A stretch of DNA of 64,000 nucleotides from Anaerosalibacter sp. Marseille-P3206 (GTDB lineage: Bacteria; Bacillota; Clostridia; Tissierellales; Sporanaerobacteraceae): assembly GCF_900155565.1 (NCBI RefSeq), contig NZ_FUHM01000002.1, forward strand, positions 1,054,001-1,118,000, in the 5' to 3' direction. Within the stretch, counting starts at the first letter, position 1; every line of letters starts with the position of its first letter. A program made the translations under genes and the position numbers. This document shows positions 46,261 to 55,173 of the stretch, one piece after another. Under the pieces are notes generated by a model. That model made no database searches. It had not been told where the DNA came from and worked only from the letters and a program-made list of their open reading frames with translations.

Positions 46261-47969
46261 GAGACCACTGAAAAAGTAGCCTTAAAAATTTCCCTCGTCC
46301 CTTAAATTATTATTAAACCACAATTTTTTTATAAAATATTGAATTAAACCTTAAAACACATAAAAATGAAGATAATTTAGAGGATAGTATGCTTGCTATC
46401 CTCTTTAAATTAACTGCTATTGCAGTTAATTTTGCTTGCGTGGACATGCTTCTTAAACCGTACCCTCGAGCACGGTTTAATCCATGATGATTTTTCATTT
46501 CACCATTTTTCCCTTCATGGCAAGCTCTTTTTTTGTATTTTTCTTTGAATCCATCTGTTTTTTGTTCTTGGCTGTATCCATAAAATTCAGGAGTGTTTAT
46601 ACCTACTTCAAGAATCTTACCAATATTTTTGCCAGTTTTGCACTCTTCTCTTTTACTACAATTCCTGCACTTTTCCTTTTCAAAGTAATATTTATATGTC
46701 TCTTTTCCGCTTTTGTCTTTTCTATGTTTTTTTCTTATTGTTATGTTTCCTTGGCTACAAAACCATTCATCTGAATCTTTGTTGTAACTAAATATTTCTT
46801 CATCTATCTTATATGCCATTTCACTTATTGGGATATATGCCTTTGCTTCTATTTCCTTTATTTTATCTAATATGGGCTTTCTAAAATATGCTTTATCTCC
46901 AAAGACTTCTTCTACTTTTAAACCTGTTTGATTAGTCAATTCTATTAACTTATCAAAATTTGTTCCATCTACATATTCTCCACTTTTTACTGTTACCGCT
47001 GTTATTATCCTCTCATCAGTTGTCATCATAAATTCTGTTTTATATCCAAAAAAACGTTCTGTTTTACTTTTATGTCCGACTCTTGCTTCTTGGTCAACAA
47101 TTGATCGAACTCCTCTTTGTTCTATGAATTTTGGATCTTTTAATATTTCTTTTGCATTTTCCAAAACTTTTATTGTTTTAGGATTTTCCTCTTGATTAAC
47201 AATGTTTTCAACTTTTTCAATTTCTTTTTCAAGATAATCCTTCATAGTTTTCTTTGCTTCTTTATGATTTTCAATTTGTTTGTAATCTGGAATATCTTTA
47301 TCTATATTTTTAGGTAGTTCTCCTGATTCTTCTTCATAAGTTTTAAATATTTTCTTTGCTAAGTGTTTTATTACTCTTTCAGGAGTAGCTTTGAAAGTAT
47401 TAGCTTCTGTATGGGTTGCATCTATGCTAATACCAGTATCTTTAATTATTCCTTTTTCTATGCACTGTCTTACAATTTCAGTTATTATTTGATCTAATGT
47501 TATATCATTTAATCTATGTACTCTAAATTTAGATAGTAAACTTGAATCTGGCAAATCGTCATCTGGATTTATTCCTAAAAACCACATAAATGCTAAGTTT
47601 AATGAACATTCTTCAATTAGCTTTTCATCCGACAAATTGTACAAGTACTGTAATATCAAAAGTCTAATCATAAGTTCAGGGTCCTTAGCTGGCCTTCCAT
47701 AGTATTTGTTGTATGATACTTCAAGTAGTTTCGTTACAAAACTTAAGTCTATAGCTTTATTTATTAATTTTAATGTATGATTTTCTGGTATTTTATTATA
47801 TAATATTGAGTAGATGCTTAATTGATTATTTTTGCCTTTAAGCATTGCAAATCCTCCTTTTGGTTATGTTTTCTTATCAATTACATTATACCAAATTAAG
47901 GAGGATTTTGCTTATCTATTTTATATTTAATTCATCTTACATATTATTACATCGTTTTTCAGTGGCCTC
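46261..47969 (-). mobile_element. Intact IS1182-family insertion sequence, 1709 bp
   Basis: The ends are GAGACCACTGAAAAA at 46261 and the complement of GAGGCCACTGAAAAA at 47969, a 15-bp terminal repeat with one mismatch. A 10-bp direct repeat, GGACAGGTTC, flanks it (46251-46260 and 47970-47979). It contains one full-length transposase gene. Identical flanks and an open reading frame indicate recent transposition. Confidence 0.88.
46313..47845 (-). CDS. IS1182-family transposase
   Basis: This 510-aa transposase has a DUF772-type N-terminus (YNKYYGRPAKDPELMIRLLILQYLYNLSDEKLIEECSLN). The DDE core has Asp in ISIDATHTEANT, Asp in VFGDKAYFRKP, and the C-terminal HEGKNGEMKNHHGLNRARGYGL with the Glu. 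A cysteine cluster CRNCSKREEC precedes the last motif. It is intact and should be active. Confidence 0.93.
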   Translation of the reverse strand: MLKGKNNQLSIYSILYNKIPENHTLKLINKAIDLSFVTKLLEVSYNKYYGRPAKDPELMIRLLILQYLYNLSDEKLIEECSLNLAFMWFLGINPDDDLPDSSLLSKFRVHRLNDITLDQIITEIVRQCIEKGIIKDTGISIDATHTEANTFKATPERVIKHLAKKIFKTYEEESGELPKNIDKDIPDYKQIENHKEAKKTMKDYLEKEIEKVENIVNQEENPKTIKVLENAKEILKDPKFIEQRGVRSIVDQEARVGHKSKTERFFGYKTEFMMTTDERIITAVTVKSGEYVDGTNFDKLIELTNQTGLKVEEVFGDKAYFRKPILDKIKEIEAKAYIPISEMAYKIDEEIFSYNKDSDEWFCSQGNITIRKKHRKDKSGKETYKYYFEKEKCRNCSKREECKTGKNIGKILEVGINTPEFYGYSQEQKTDGFKEKYKKRACHEGKNGEMKNHHGLNRARGYGLRSMSTQAKLTAIAVNLKRIASILSSKLSSFLCVLRFNSIFYKKIVV

Positions 47970-48027
47970 GGACAGGTTCACTGTCCTAAATAGGACAGTG
48001 AACCTGTCCCCATGTCCTATGTCCTAG

Positions 48028-48056
48028 TTGACAAACGAAGAAAAAGTGAGTATAGT
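48028..48056 (+). promoter_or_regulatory. bioY promoter
   Basis: TTGACA (48028-48033) and TATAGT (48051-48056) are 17 bp apart, starting transcription inside the BirA operator. Confidence 0.85.
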
Positions 48057-48060
48057 GTTA

Positions 48061-48092
48061 TTGTAATCCTTGAAAATATATTAGGTTTACAA
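48061..48092 (+). promoter_or_regulatory. BirA operator
   Basis: TTGTAATCC (48061-48069), 14 bp, then GGTTTACAA (48084-48092). This is the TTGTAAACC-N14-GGTTTACAA palindrome of BirA with one mismatch. It covers the predicted transcription start of bioY. The birA gene is at 54075-55058. Confidence 0.88.
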
Positions 48093-48112
48093 TTAGAAAT
48101 GGAGGGATCTTT

Positions 48113-48670
48113 GTGAAGATTAGTACAAGAGATATGATCTTAGTTTCACTATTAACAGCATTAACAGCTGTAGGAGCATTTTTAAGTATTCCGCTGGGAA
48201 ATGTTCCTATCACACTTCAATCAATGTTTACTATTCTTTCTGGACTTATATTAGGTCCTAAGCTTGGAAGTTTATCTCAACTTATTTATGTTCTTTTAGG
48301 TCTTGCTGGAGTAAAAATATTTGCAGGATTCTCAGGAGGGCCTCAAACTGTATTTAGTCCTTCTTTTGGATTTTTGATTGGATTTATATTTGCTTCTTAT
48401 ATAGTTGGAAAAATTGCTAATACTAAGGAAGGAGTAAATTTCAAAAGAATATTTTTAGCTACTTTAGCTGGTACTGCTACTATATACCTATTTGGAGTTC
48501 CTTATATGTATTTGATAATTAACAAAGTATTGCTAAAAGAAATGTCCTTCTTAACTGCAATGAAGGTAGGTTGTGTAATATTTTTGCCTGGAGATTTGCT
48601 AAAATGTTTTGTCTCTAGCTATGTTGCATTGAAGGTTGTGCCAAAGGTTAATATGAATACTGCAAAATAG
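48113..48670 (+). CDS. bioY: Biotin transporter BioY
   Basis: This 185-aa ECF S-component for biotin has LGNVPITLQSMFTILSGLILGPKLGSLSQLIYVLLGLAGV and SPSFGFLIGFIFASYIVG, both BioY signatures. It starts at GTG 48113 after GGAGGG. The BirA operator upstream supports biotin as substrate. There is no biotin synthesis gene in the window, so uptake may be the main source. Confidence 0.95.
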   Translation: MKISTRDMILVSLLTALTAVGAFLSIPLGNVPITLQSMFTILSGLILGPKLGSLSQLIYVLLGLAGVKIFAGFSGGPQTVFSPSFGFLIGFIFASYIVGKIANTKEGVNFKRIFLATLAGTATIYLFGVPYMYLIINKVLLKEMSFLTAMKVGCVIFLPGDLLKCFVSSYVALKVVPKVNMNTAK

Positions 48671-48679
48671 ACAAATAAA

Positions 48680-48707
48680 AGGTGACGGGAAAACTATCCT
48701 GTCACCT
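48680..48707. terminator. Bidirectional terminator after bioY
   Basis: AGGTGACGGGA pairs with TCCTGTCACCT (one G-T pair). It overlaps the stop codon of the convergent HD-GYP gene. Confidence 0.75.
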
Positions 48708-49737
48708 AACTTACTATTTCTAATATTTTTATATCACTATTCGATAATTCTATATAAGCATTTTCTAATCTTATGACTGGTTTTGTAATGTCATTTGGTG
48801 GTATAAATACTATTTCTCCTATTTCACCAATATTAGTTTTTACTTTTGCATTTACATAATAATTAATGATATTATTGAAGAATATATCCAGTATACGGGT
48901 ATCAAATGAATACAATCCCATCATATGAAATTCCTCTATAGCTTCAAATGGTGTACTTTTGTTTTTATACACCCTTTCAGATGTAAGAGCATCATATACA
49001 TCTGCTATAGCCAATATCTTTGCAAATATATTTATTTCTTCTCCTTTTAAGCCATATGGATATCCGGAACCATCTACTCTTTCATGATGAAGTAATATTG
49101 CATGTCTCACATCTTCATTAATATTTAAAATAGTTGCTGACATTTCATATCCTATACTAGAATGAGTTTTAACTACTTCAAATTCTTCTGGTGTAAGCTT
49201 TCCTTTTTTATTTATTATTTCTGATGGGATTTTAGATTTACCTATATCATGTAACAATCCTGCGATTACAACTTTTTCCATTTCATTTTCATTTAAACCA
49301 ATCCATTTTGCGATTAGAAAAGAATAAAATGCTACATTTAATGAATGTTTATATGTATCATTATCTTCACTCTTAAAAATTCTGATTTGATCTATAATCG
49401 GCTCATTATTTGCTATTCTTTCACAAAAAGTATTTGATATTACTTTTATTTTTTCTATCTCTACACTTTCACCTGCAACTACACTGTTCATAAGATCTTT
49501 TAAAGCAAAAACATTTTCTTTGGATGTCACTTTTGAATTTTGACTTTTCCATGAATGTGATTCGGATCTTGATGGATATACAGGGATTTTTGTAATTTTG
49601 CATTTTTCTAGGGTACTTATTATATAAGGATTTATAGTCGTATTTTTACCAACTAAAAGACAACCTTCCCAATCATATATATCTTTACACAAGATCTCAT
49701 TGTTGCTATCTATTAAGTTTATATATTTAGGTTTCAA
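48706..49737 (-). CDS. HD-GYP domain phosphodiesterase
   Basis: This 343-aa protein has the full HD-GYP signature in its C-terminal half: [51 protein letters not shown], and [13 protein letters not shown]. It is expected to hydrolyse cyclic di-GMP. The N-terminal 100 residues resemble the short leader domain of stand-alone HD-GYP proteins and show no sensor domain or membrane helix. Confidence 0.9.
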   Translation of the reverse strand: MKPKYINLIDSNNEILCKDIYDWEGCLLVGKNTTINPYIISTLEKCKITKIPVYPSRSESHSWKSQNSKVTSKENVFALKDLMNSVVAGESVEIEKIKVISNTFCERIANNEPIIDQIRIFKSEDNDTYKHSLNVAFYSFLIAKWIGLNENEMEKVVIAGLLHDIGKSKIPSEIINKKGKLTPEEFEVVKTHSSIGYEMSATILNINEDVRHAILLHHERVDGSGYPYGLKGEEINIFAKILAIADVYDALTSERVYKNKSTPFEAIEEFHMMGLYSFDTRILDIFFNNIINYYVNAKVKTNIGEIGEIVFIPPNDITKPVIRLENAYIELSNSDIKILEIVS

Positions 49738-49859
49738 TTAATCACCTACATTCTTATATGATATAATATATGTGTCTTGTTATTATGTCAAATATTGATT
49801 ACATTATGAATATATTGACAATATTATCAAAGTTATCTTTACTAATCAATAGTTAAACT

Positions 49860-50162
49860 AGAAATAGCACAAAATTGCGCCGTATATTTCACTTTTTGGG
49901 TATAGTTTCCCATAATATAATATTTTTTTGTAACAATTTGTGATGACCATTGATTTTTTTTGCCATTATTGTTAATATATTATCAAACAATAAATACTTT
50001 TTCAAACTTATTGAGGGCTTATTGCTCCTTAATAAGTTTGATAGCAAAATAAATCTAATACCTAACAGGAATAGAGTTTTCTTTCCTGAAAGGGAACTAG
50101 GCTTTTTTAGTATACCTAACTTCCTTTCAAAGGAAGTTTTTTGTTTAGAAAGGAGGATTTTT
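49860..50162 (+). promoter_or_regulatory. Structured 5' leader of the hydrogenase maturation operon
   Basis: The 425-bp gap after the HD-GYP gene holds no convincing gene. TCAAACTTATT (50002-50012) and AATAAGTTTGA (50031-50041) form an 11-bp stem with a GAGGGCTTATTGCTCCTT loop region. After a further AT-rich stretch comes the terminator at 50118-50143, which directly precedes the operon ribosome site. I could not match it to a known riboswitch class. Confidence 0.55.
50118..50143 (+). terminator. Leader terminator (attenuator candidate)
   Basis: AACTTCCTT (50118-50126) pairs with AAGGAAGTT (50130-50138) and is followed by a T run. It lies 15 bp before the first ribosome site of the operon, so read-through must be regulated or inefficient. 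Confidence 0.75.
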
Positions 50163-50420
50163 TTGAATAATAGAATTGGTGTTATTAGTGCTATCCTTGA
50201 AGAACCAGAAAAGTGCCAGTATGAATTCAATAAAATTGTTTCAGAGTATAAAGATATCATACGTGGAAGAATGGGTATTCCCTTCAAGGAAGAGAAGATT
50301 TCAGTTATATCCATAACAGTAGTTGGTTCCCTAGATGATATAAATAGCTTAACTGGGAAATTAGGAAATTTAAATAATGTTATTGTAAAAACCTCCATAT
50401 CTAAAAAGGAGCTTGAATGA
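50163..50420 (+). CDS. TM1266-like iron-only hydrogenase system regulator
   Basis: This 85-aa ferredoxin-fold protein (NNRIGVISAILEEPEKCQYEFNKIVSEYKDIIRGRMGIPF, then ISVISITVVGSLDDINSLTGKLGNL) matches the small family found with [FeFe]-hydrogenase maturation genes. Its molecular action is not established. The start is TTG at 50163 with GGAGG six bases upstream. Its stop overlaps the start of hydE. Confidence 0.87.
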   Translation: MNNRIGVISAILEEPEKCQYEFNKIVSEYKDIIRGRMGIPFKEEKISVISITVVGSLDDINSLTGKLGNLNNVIVKTSISKKELE

Positions 50421-51457
50421 TGAAGAAAGTTTTGGAAAAACTTTATGAAACCAATAATTTAACCAAAGAAGAACTTATATTTGTATTAGAAAATATTGAT
50501 GAATCTGCAAAAGCCGATTTATTTCAATTGGCACAGGCTACATTAGAAAAAACATATGGTAGAAGATTGTTTGTGAGAGGGCTGTTGGAGTTTACCAACT
50601 ACTGCAAAAACAATTGTATGTACTGTGGAATAAGAAGAGATAACAAAAATGTAGAAAGATATAGGCTTGGTAAAGATGAAATACTATTATCCCTAGATAA
50701 GGGATATGAACTAGGATATAAGACTTTTGTGTTGCAAGGTGGAGAAGATTCATTTTTTACAGATGATATATTATTAGATTTGATAAAAGAGATAAAGAAA
50801 AGATACAAAGATGTAGCTCTAACTCTGTCTATTGGAGAAAGAAGCTTTGAAAGTTATGAAAAATATTATATAGCAGGAGCGGATAGGTTTTTGCTTCGCC
50901 ATGAAGTTGCAAATCCATATATATATAATGAACTTCATCCTGGGCTTAGTTTTCAAAATAGAGTTGATTGCCTTTATAATTTAAAAAAGATTGGGTATCA
51001 AGCTGGAGCTGGATTTATTGTTGGATTGCCAGGTGAAACAAATGAAGTATTAGCAGAAAATCTATTGTTTTTAAAACAACTAGAACCTGCCATGGTGGGA
51101 ATTGGTCCATTTATCCCTCATCCTGATACACCCCTTAAAAATGAAACAATAGGTTCCGTTGATAAGACCATTGTTCTTTTAGCTTTGATAAGATTATTAT
51201 TACCTGAAGTCTTATTGCCAGCAACTACTGCCTTAAATACTCTTTGTACAAATGGATTAGAAAGAGGTCTTCAGGCAGGGGCAAATGTAGTTATGCTCAA
51301 TCTCTCTCCTATATATGTACGAGAAAAGTATGAAATATATAAAAATAAGGATTCTAAAGATATTCATGAGTTGAATACTGTTGAACAAAAAGCTTCTAGC
51401 GTAGGTTTTAGGGTAGATATGGGTAGAGGAGATAATATAAATTTTAGGAGGATTTGA
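50417..51457 (+). CDS. hydE: [FeFe]-hydrogenase maturase HydE
   Basis: This 346-aa radical SAM enzyme has the CX3CX2C cluster motif in FTNYCKNNCMYCGIRRDN (about residues 63-71). GAGFIVGLPGETNE and GIGPFIPHPDTPL are typical of HydE/BioB-like barrels. HydE builds part of the H-cluster diiron site together with HydG and HydF. The start overlaps the preceding gene by 4 bp. Confidence 0.95.
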   Translation: MMKKVLEKLYETNNLTKEELIFVLENIDESAKADLFQLAQATLEKTYGRRLFVRGLLEFTNYCKNNCMYCGIRRDNKNVERYRLGKDEILLSLDKGYELGYKTFVLQGGEDSFFTDDILLDLIKEIKKRYKDVALTLSIGERSFESYEKYYIAGADRFLLRHEVANPYIYNELHPGLSFQNRVDCLYNLKKIGYQAGAGFIVGLPGETNEVLAENLLFLKQLEPAMVGIGPFIPHPDTPLKNETIGSVDKTIVLLALIRLLLPEVLLPATTALNTLCTNGLERGLQAGANVVMLNLSPIYVREKYEIYKNKDSKDIHELNTVEQKASSVGFRVDMGRGDNINFRRI

Positions 51458-51458
51458 A

Positions 51459-52847
51459 ATGAAAAACGGATTTATTAATGATAGTTTAATAAGAGAAAAT
51501 CTTGAAAATGGGAAAGGTGCATCTAAAGCTGAGATAAGAGAAATCATAGCTAAATCACTAGCTAAAAATCGCCTTGAACCTGAGGAAACTGCTAAACTTC
51601 TACAGGTAACTGATCCTGAACTATTAGAGGAAATGTTTGAAGGGGCTAGACAACTTAAAAAAGACATCTATGGTAATAGAATAGTATATTTTGCCCCTCT
51701 TTATATAGGAAATAAATGTATCAACAACTGTCTTTATTGTGGATTTAGAAGAAGTAATAATTCAATAATTCGTCAAACACTATCAACTGAAGAATTAGAA
51801 GAACAAGTTAAGATATTAGAAGACAAAGGTCACAAAAGGCTAATACTAGTATATGGAGAACATCCTTGCTATGGTGCAGATTTTATAGCTGAAACTATGA
51901 AGATTGTATATAATACTAAGAATGGTAATGGAGAAATCCGTAGAGTAAATATAAATGCTGCTCCACTAGACGTAGATGGGTATAAAAAACTTAAGGAAGC
52001 TGGAATTGGAACATTCCAAATATTCCAAGAAACATATCATTATGATACCTACAAATTGCTTCACCCTGAAGGAGATATGAAAAGCGACTATGAGTGGAGA
52101 TTAACAGGACTTGATAGGGCAATGGAAGCAGGTATTGATGATGTGGGAATTGGAGCATTGTTTGGGCTTTATGACTGGAAATATGAAGTAATGGGACTAC
52201 TATACCACACTATTCACTTAGAAGAAAAATATGGAGTAGGGCCTCACACTATTTCCTTCCCAAGGATTGAACCTGCTATAGATACTGACTTTTATGACCA
52301 AACAAAGTACAAGGTTTCTGATGAAGATTTTAAAAAGATTGTATCTATACTTCGTCTTTCTGTGCCATATACAGGAATGATACTAACTGCTAGGGAAAAT
52401 CCAGAAGTTCGTCGAGAAGTAATTCCTCTTGGGGTATCCCAAATAGATGCTGGTTCTAGAATTGGTATTGGTGGATATACAAAAGATGATTATATACCAG
52501 ACAAAGAACAATTCCAACTTGGAGATATGAGGTCATTAGACTCTATAATAGGTGAAATGAGTGACAATGGTTTTCTAACTTCCTTCTGTACTGCCTGTTA
52601 CAGGTCTGGAAGAACTGGCGAAGACTTCATGTGCAAAGCTAAACCTGGAGAAATTCAAAACTTCTGTAGAGCAAATGCGATACTTACATTTAAGGAATAT
52701 CTACTTGACTATGCTTCTGATGAAACTAAAGTGAAAGGTGAAGCCATTATAGCCAAAGAATTAGCAAGTATTGAACCAGAGAGAAGAAGGCTAATTGAAG
52801 ATAAAATAAAATTAGTTGAATCCGGGGAAAGAGATGTTTATTTATAA
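51459..52847 (+). CDS. hydG: [FeFe]-hydrogenase maturase HydG
   Basis: This 462-aa radical SAM tyrosine lyase has the motif GNKCINNCLYCGFRRSN (about residues 83-99) and GPHTISFPRIEPA. The C-terminal cysteines that bind the second cluster are in FCTACYRSGRTGEDFMCKA. It releases CO and cyanide from tyrosine for the H-cluster. The length is normal and it follows hydE by one base. Confidence 0.96.
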   Translation: MKNGFINDSLIRENLENGKGASKAEIREIIAKSLAKNRLEPEETAKLLQVTDPELLEEMFEGARQLKKDIYGNRIVYFAPLYIGNKCINNCLYCGFRRSNNSIIRQTLSTEELEEQVKILEDKGHKRLILVYGEHPCYGADFIAETMKIVYNTKNGNGEIRRVNINAAPLDVDGYKKLKEAGIGTFQIFQETYHYDTYKLLHPEGDMKSDYEWRLTGLDRAMEAGIDDVGIGALFGLYDWKYEVMGLLYHTIHLEEKYGVGPHTISFPRIEPAIDTDFYDQTKYKVSDEDFKKIVSILRLSVPYTGMILTARENPEVRREVIPLGVSQIDAGSRIGIGGYTKDDYIPDKEQFQLGDMRSLDSIIGEMSDNGFLTSFCTACYRSGRTGEDFMCKAKPGEIQNFCRANAILTFKEYLLDYASDETKVKGEAIIAKELASIEPERRRLIEDKIKLVESGERDVYL

Positions 52848-52858
52848 GAGGTGAAAGT

Positions 52859-54046
52859 ATGAATAACACACCAAATTCTAATAGAATTGTGATTTCCTTA
52901 TATGGAAAGAGAAATGCAGGAAAGTCTTCTCTATTAAATGCATTAACTGGGCAAGAGGTTTCTATTGTAAGCCCTACAAAGGGAACTACTACGGATCCTG
53001 TGAAAAAGGCCATGGAACTAAATCCAATAGGACCAGTGTTATTTATAGACACTGCAGGGATTGATGATGAAGGGGATTTAGGTAATTTGAGGATTAAAAA
53101 AAGCCTAGAAACCGCAAGGCGTACTAATATTGCCCTTTATGTGATGGATGGAGAAGATATTGACGAAGATTCTTTTGGAAATATGGAACTGATATTTAAG
53201 AAGTATAATATCCCCTATATTCTTGTAATTAATAAAATGGATATTATATCTAAGGATCAAATAGATGTTTTAGGCAAGAAATTTCCTGAAGCTATTTTGG
53301 TATCCTCTACGACTAATGAAAATATAGATTTACTTAAATCTAGACTTATTGAAAAAATTGAGGATACGGAAGAAGATTTACCTATTGTAGGTGATTTAGT
53401 CCCATATGGTGGGAAAGTAATTTTGGTAGTTCCTATTGACAAACAAGCTCCCAAGGGAAGACTAATCTTGCCTCAAGTACAGGTAATAAGGGATTGTTTA
53501 GACAATGGTATAAAAGCCTATGTTGTTAGAGACACTGAACTTGAATCTGCTCTAGAAGATTTAAATGATGTTGATTTGGTAATTACTGATTCACAAATAT
53601 TTAAGGAAGTTGAGAAAAAGGTACCAAAAGACATACTCCTTACTTCCTTTTCTATCCTTTTTGCAAGACATAAGGGAAATTTGATGGAATTAGCAAGTGG
53701 CGTAAAGGCTGTAGAAGCTTTGGAAGATGGAGCAAATATATTAATAGCTGAAAACTGTACTCACAACACTAGCCATGAAGACATTGGCAGAATTAAAATC
53801 CCTACTCTTCTTGAAAAGAAAACAGGGAAAAAATTTAAGTTTGTATTTAGAACTGGGTACAATTTTAGTGAAGATTTAAGTAAATACAGCCTTGTGATAC
53901 ACTGTGGTGGCTGTATGGTTAATAGAAAGGAAATAGAAAGTAGAATTCAAATTTGTAAAGAAAATGGTGTTCCAATGACAAACTATGGAATACTATTAGC
54001 GTATTTAAATGGAATACTTGATAGATGTATTGAGATATTTAGATAA
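52859..54046 (+). CDS. hydF: [FeFe]-hydrogenase maturation GTPase HydF
   Basis: This 395-aa protein has an N-terminal GTPase with P-loop GKRNAGKSSLLNAL, DTAG, and VINKMD. The C-terminal iron-sulfur ligands are in NCTHNTSHED and, about 50 residues on, VIHCGGCMVN. HydF is the scaffold that delivers the diiron unit to the hydrogenase. The structural hydrogenase gene is not in this window. A strong hairpin ends the operon. Confidence 0.96.
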   Translation: MNNTPNSNRIVISLYGKRNAGKSSLLNALTGQEVSIVSPTKGTTTDPVKKAMELNPIGPVLFIDTAGIDDEGDLGNLRIKKSLETARRTNIALYVMDGEDIDEDSFGNMELIFKKYNIPYILVINKMDIISKDQIDVLGKKFPEAILVSSTTNENIDLLKSRLIEKIEDTEEDLPIVGDLVPYGGKVILVVPIDKQAPKGRLILPQVQVIRDCLDNGIKAYVVRDTELESALEDLNDVDLVITDSQIFKEVEKKVPKDILLTSFSILFARHKGNLMELASGVKAVEALEDGANILIAENCTHNTSHEDIGRIKIPTLLEKKTGKKFKFVFRTGYNFSEDLSKYSLVIHCGGCMVNRKEIESRIQICKENGVPMTNYGILLAYLNGILDRCIEIFR

Positions 54047-54047
54047 G

Positions 54048-54074
54048 TGAGTCAGGGGACCGTCCCCTGACTCA
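54048..54074. terminator. Perfect palindromic terminator between hydF and birA
   Basis: TGAGTCAGGGGAC and GTCCCCTGACTCA are perfect 13-nt arms around a single C. Both convergent genes end within a few bases of it. Confidence 0.85.
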
Positions 54075-55058
54075 TTAAACATATCCATATAATCCCCTTA
54101 CTGATACTTCCCCTGATAACACATTCTCAACCACGCCATTGCCATAATCAACTTCTAGTTCTCCATCATCATTTAATCCTATTACTTTGCCTGTTTTTTC
54201 TTCACTACCTCTTATTAATTTCACCTCTTTCCCTATTAGTATGGATTTTTCTCTACACACTTTTAATATACTGGAAAAGTCATCTTCTTCTACGAAAGGT
54301 ATAAATAATTCTTCGAATCTATTTAAAAATAACCCTAATAATTGTTTCCTATTAACCTTCTCCCCTGTTTCTATTTTAAGAGAAGTTCCCACCTTAGAAA
54401 CTTCACCTTGGAAATCTTTACTATCTAAGTTTACATTGATACCCACGCCCATTATTACATAATTAATCATATTGAGTTCACAGCTCATCTCTGTTAAGAT
54501 TCCACATACTTTTCTGCCATTTATAACTATGTCATTAGGCCATTTTATAGAGGATTCTATTCCTAAATCTTGGATGGCAAGAGATACTGCTGCTGCTCCT
54601 ATTTGAGTGATCTTGGCTACTTTCATTGGATCTATTTTAGGCTTTAATAATATACTCATCCAAATTCCTTTGCCTTTTGGAGATACCCAGCTTCTTCCTA
54701 GCCTTCCCCTACCTAATGTTTGTTCTTCTGATATGACTACAGTTCCCTCTTCACTTTCATAGGCTATTTCCTTAGCTTTTATATTAGTTGAATCAATTGT
54801 TTCAAAATATTGTATATTTCTCCCTATGTATTTTGTATGCAAATATTCCTCTACTTCTATATAAGTGAGGATATCTGGGCATTTAATTAATTTATACCCT
54901 TTTCTAGAAACTGATTCTATTTCATATCCTTCTTCTTTTAATGTGTTCATATGCTTCCAAATAGCAGCTCTACTTACACCAAATTTATCACTTATGTCTT
55001 CTCCTGACAAAAAATCATCACTGTTTTCTTTAAGTAATCTAAGTATTTGTTCTTTCAC
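54075..55058 (-). CDS. birA: Bifunctional biotin ligase / biotin repressor
   Basis: This 327-aa BirA has an N-terminal winged helix (EDISDKFGVSRAAIWKHMNTLKEEGYEIES), the ligase core EEQTLGRGRLGRSWVSPKGKGIWMS, SIKWPNDIVINGRKVCGILTE and GVGINVN, and a C-terminal SH3-like domain. It biotinylates carboxylases and, as biotinyl-AMP complex, represses biotin genes. The operator at 48061-48092 is its likely target. Confidence 0.95.
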   Translation of the reverse strand: MKEQILRLLKENSDDFLSGEDISDKFGVSRAAIWKHMNTLKEEGYEIESVSRKGYKLIKCPDILTYIEVEEYLHTKYIGRNIQYFETIDSTNIKAKEIAYESEEGTVVISEEQTLGRGRLGRSWVSPKGKGIWMSILLKPKIDPMKVAKITQIGAAAVSLAIQDLGIESSIKWPNDIVINGRKVCGILTEMSCELNMINYVIMGVGINVNLDSKDFQGEVSKVGTSLKIETGEKVNRKQLLGLFLNRFEELFIPFVEEDDFSSILKVCREKSILIGKEVKLIRGSEEKTGKVIGLNDDGELEVDYGNGVVENVLSGEVSVRGLYGYV

Positions 55059-55173
55059 ACTATCACATCCTTTTATTATATATTCTCCATTTTTAGCTAT
55101 TTCTCCTTTATTTAATTATACTATAAATGAGCATTCAAAAGAAGACAGAGAACCATGTTTCCAGTCCCCTGCC

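Larger units (their letters stand above)
46242..48027. repeat. Long palindrome interrupted by the insertion sequence
   Basis: GGACAGGTTCACTGTCCTA (47970-47988) and its complement at 47991-48009 form a perfect inverted repeat. The left arm continues as GGGACATGGGGACAGGTTC at 46242-46260 on the other side of the element. Before insertion it was one hairpin of roughly 27-bp arms upstream of bioY. Confidence 0.75.

Noticed and set aside
49889-50398. 169-aa minus-strand open frame over the hydrogenase leader
   Set aside because: It is antisense to the TM1266-like gene, has no ribosome site and no recognisable domain.
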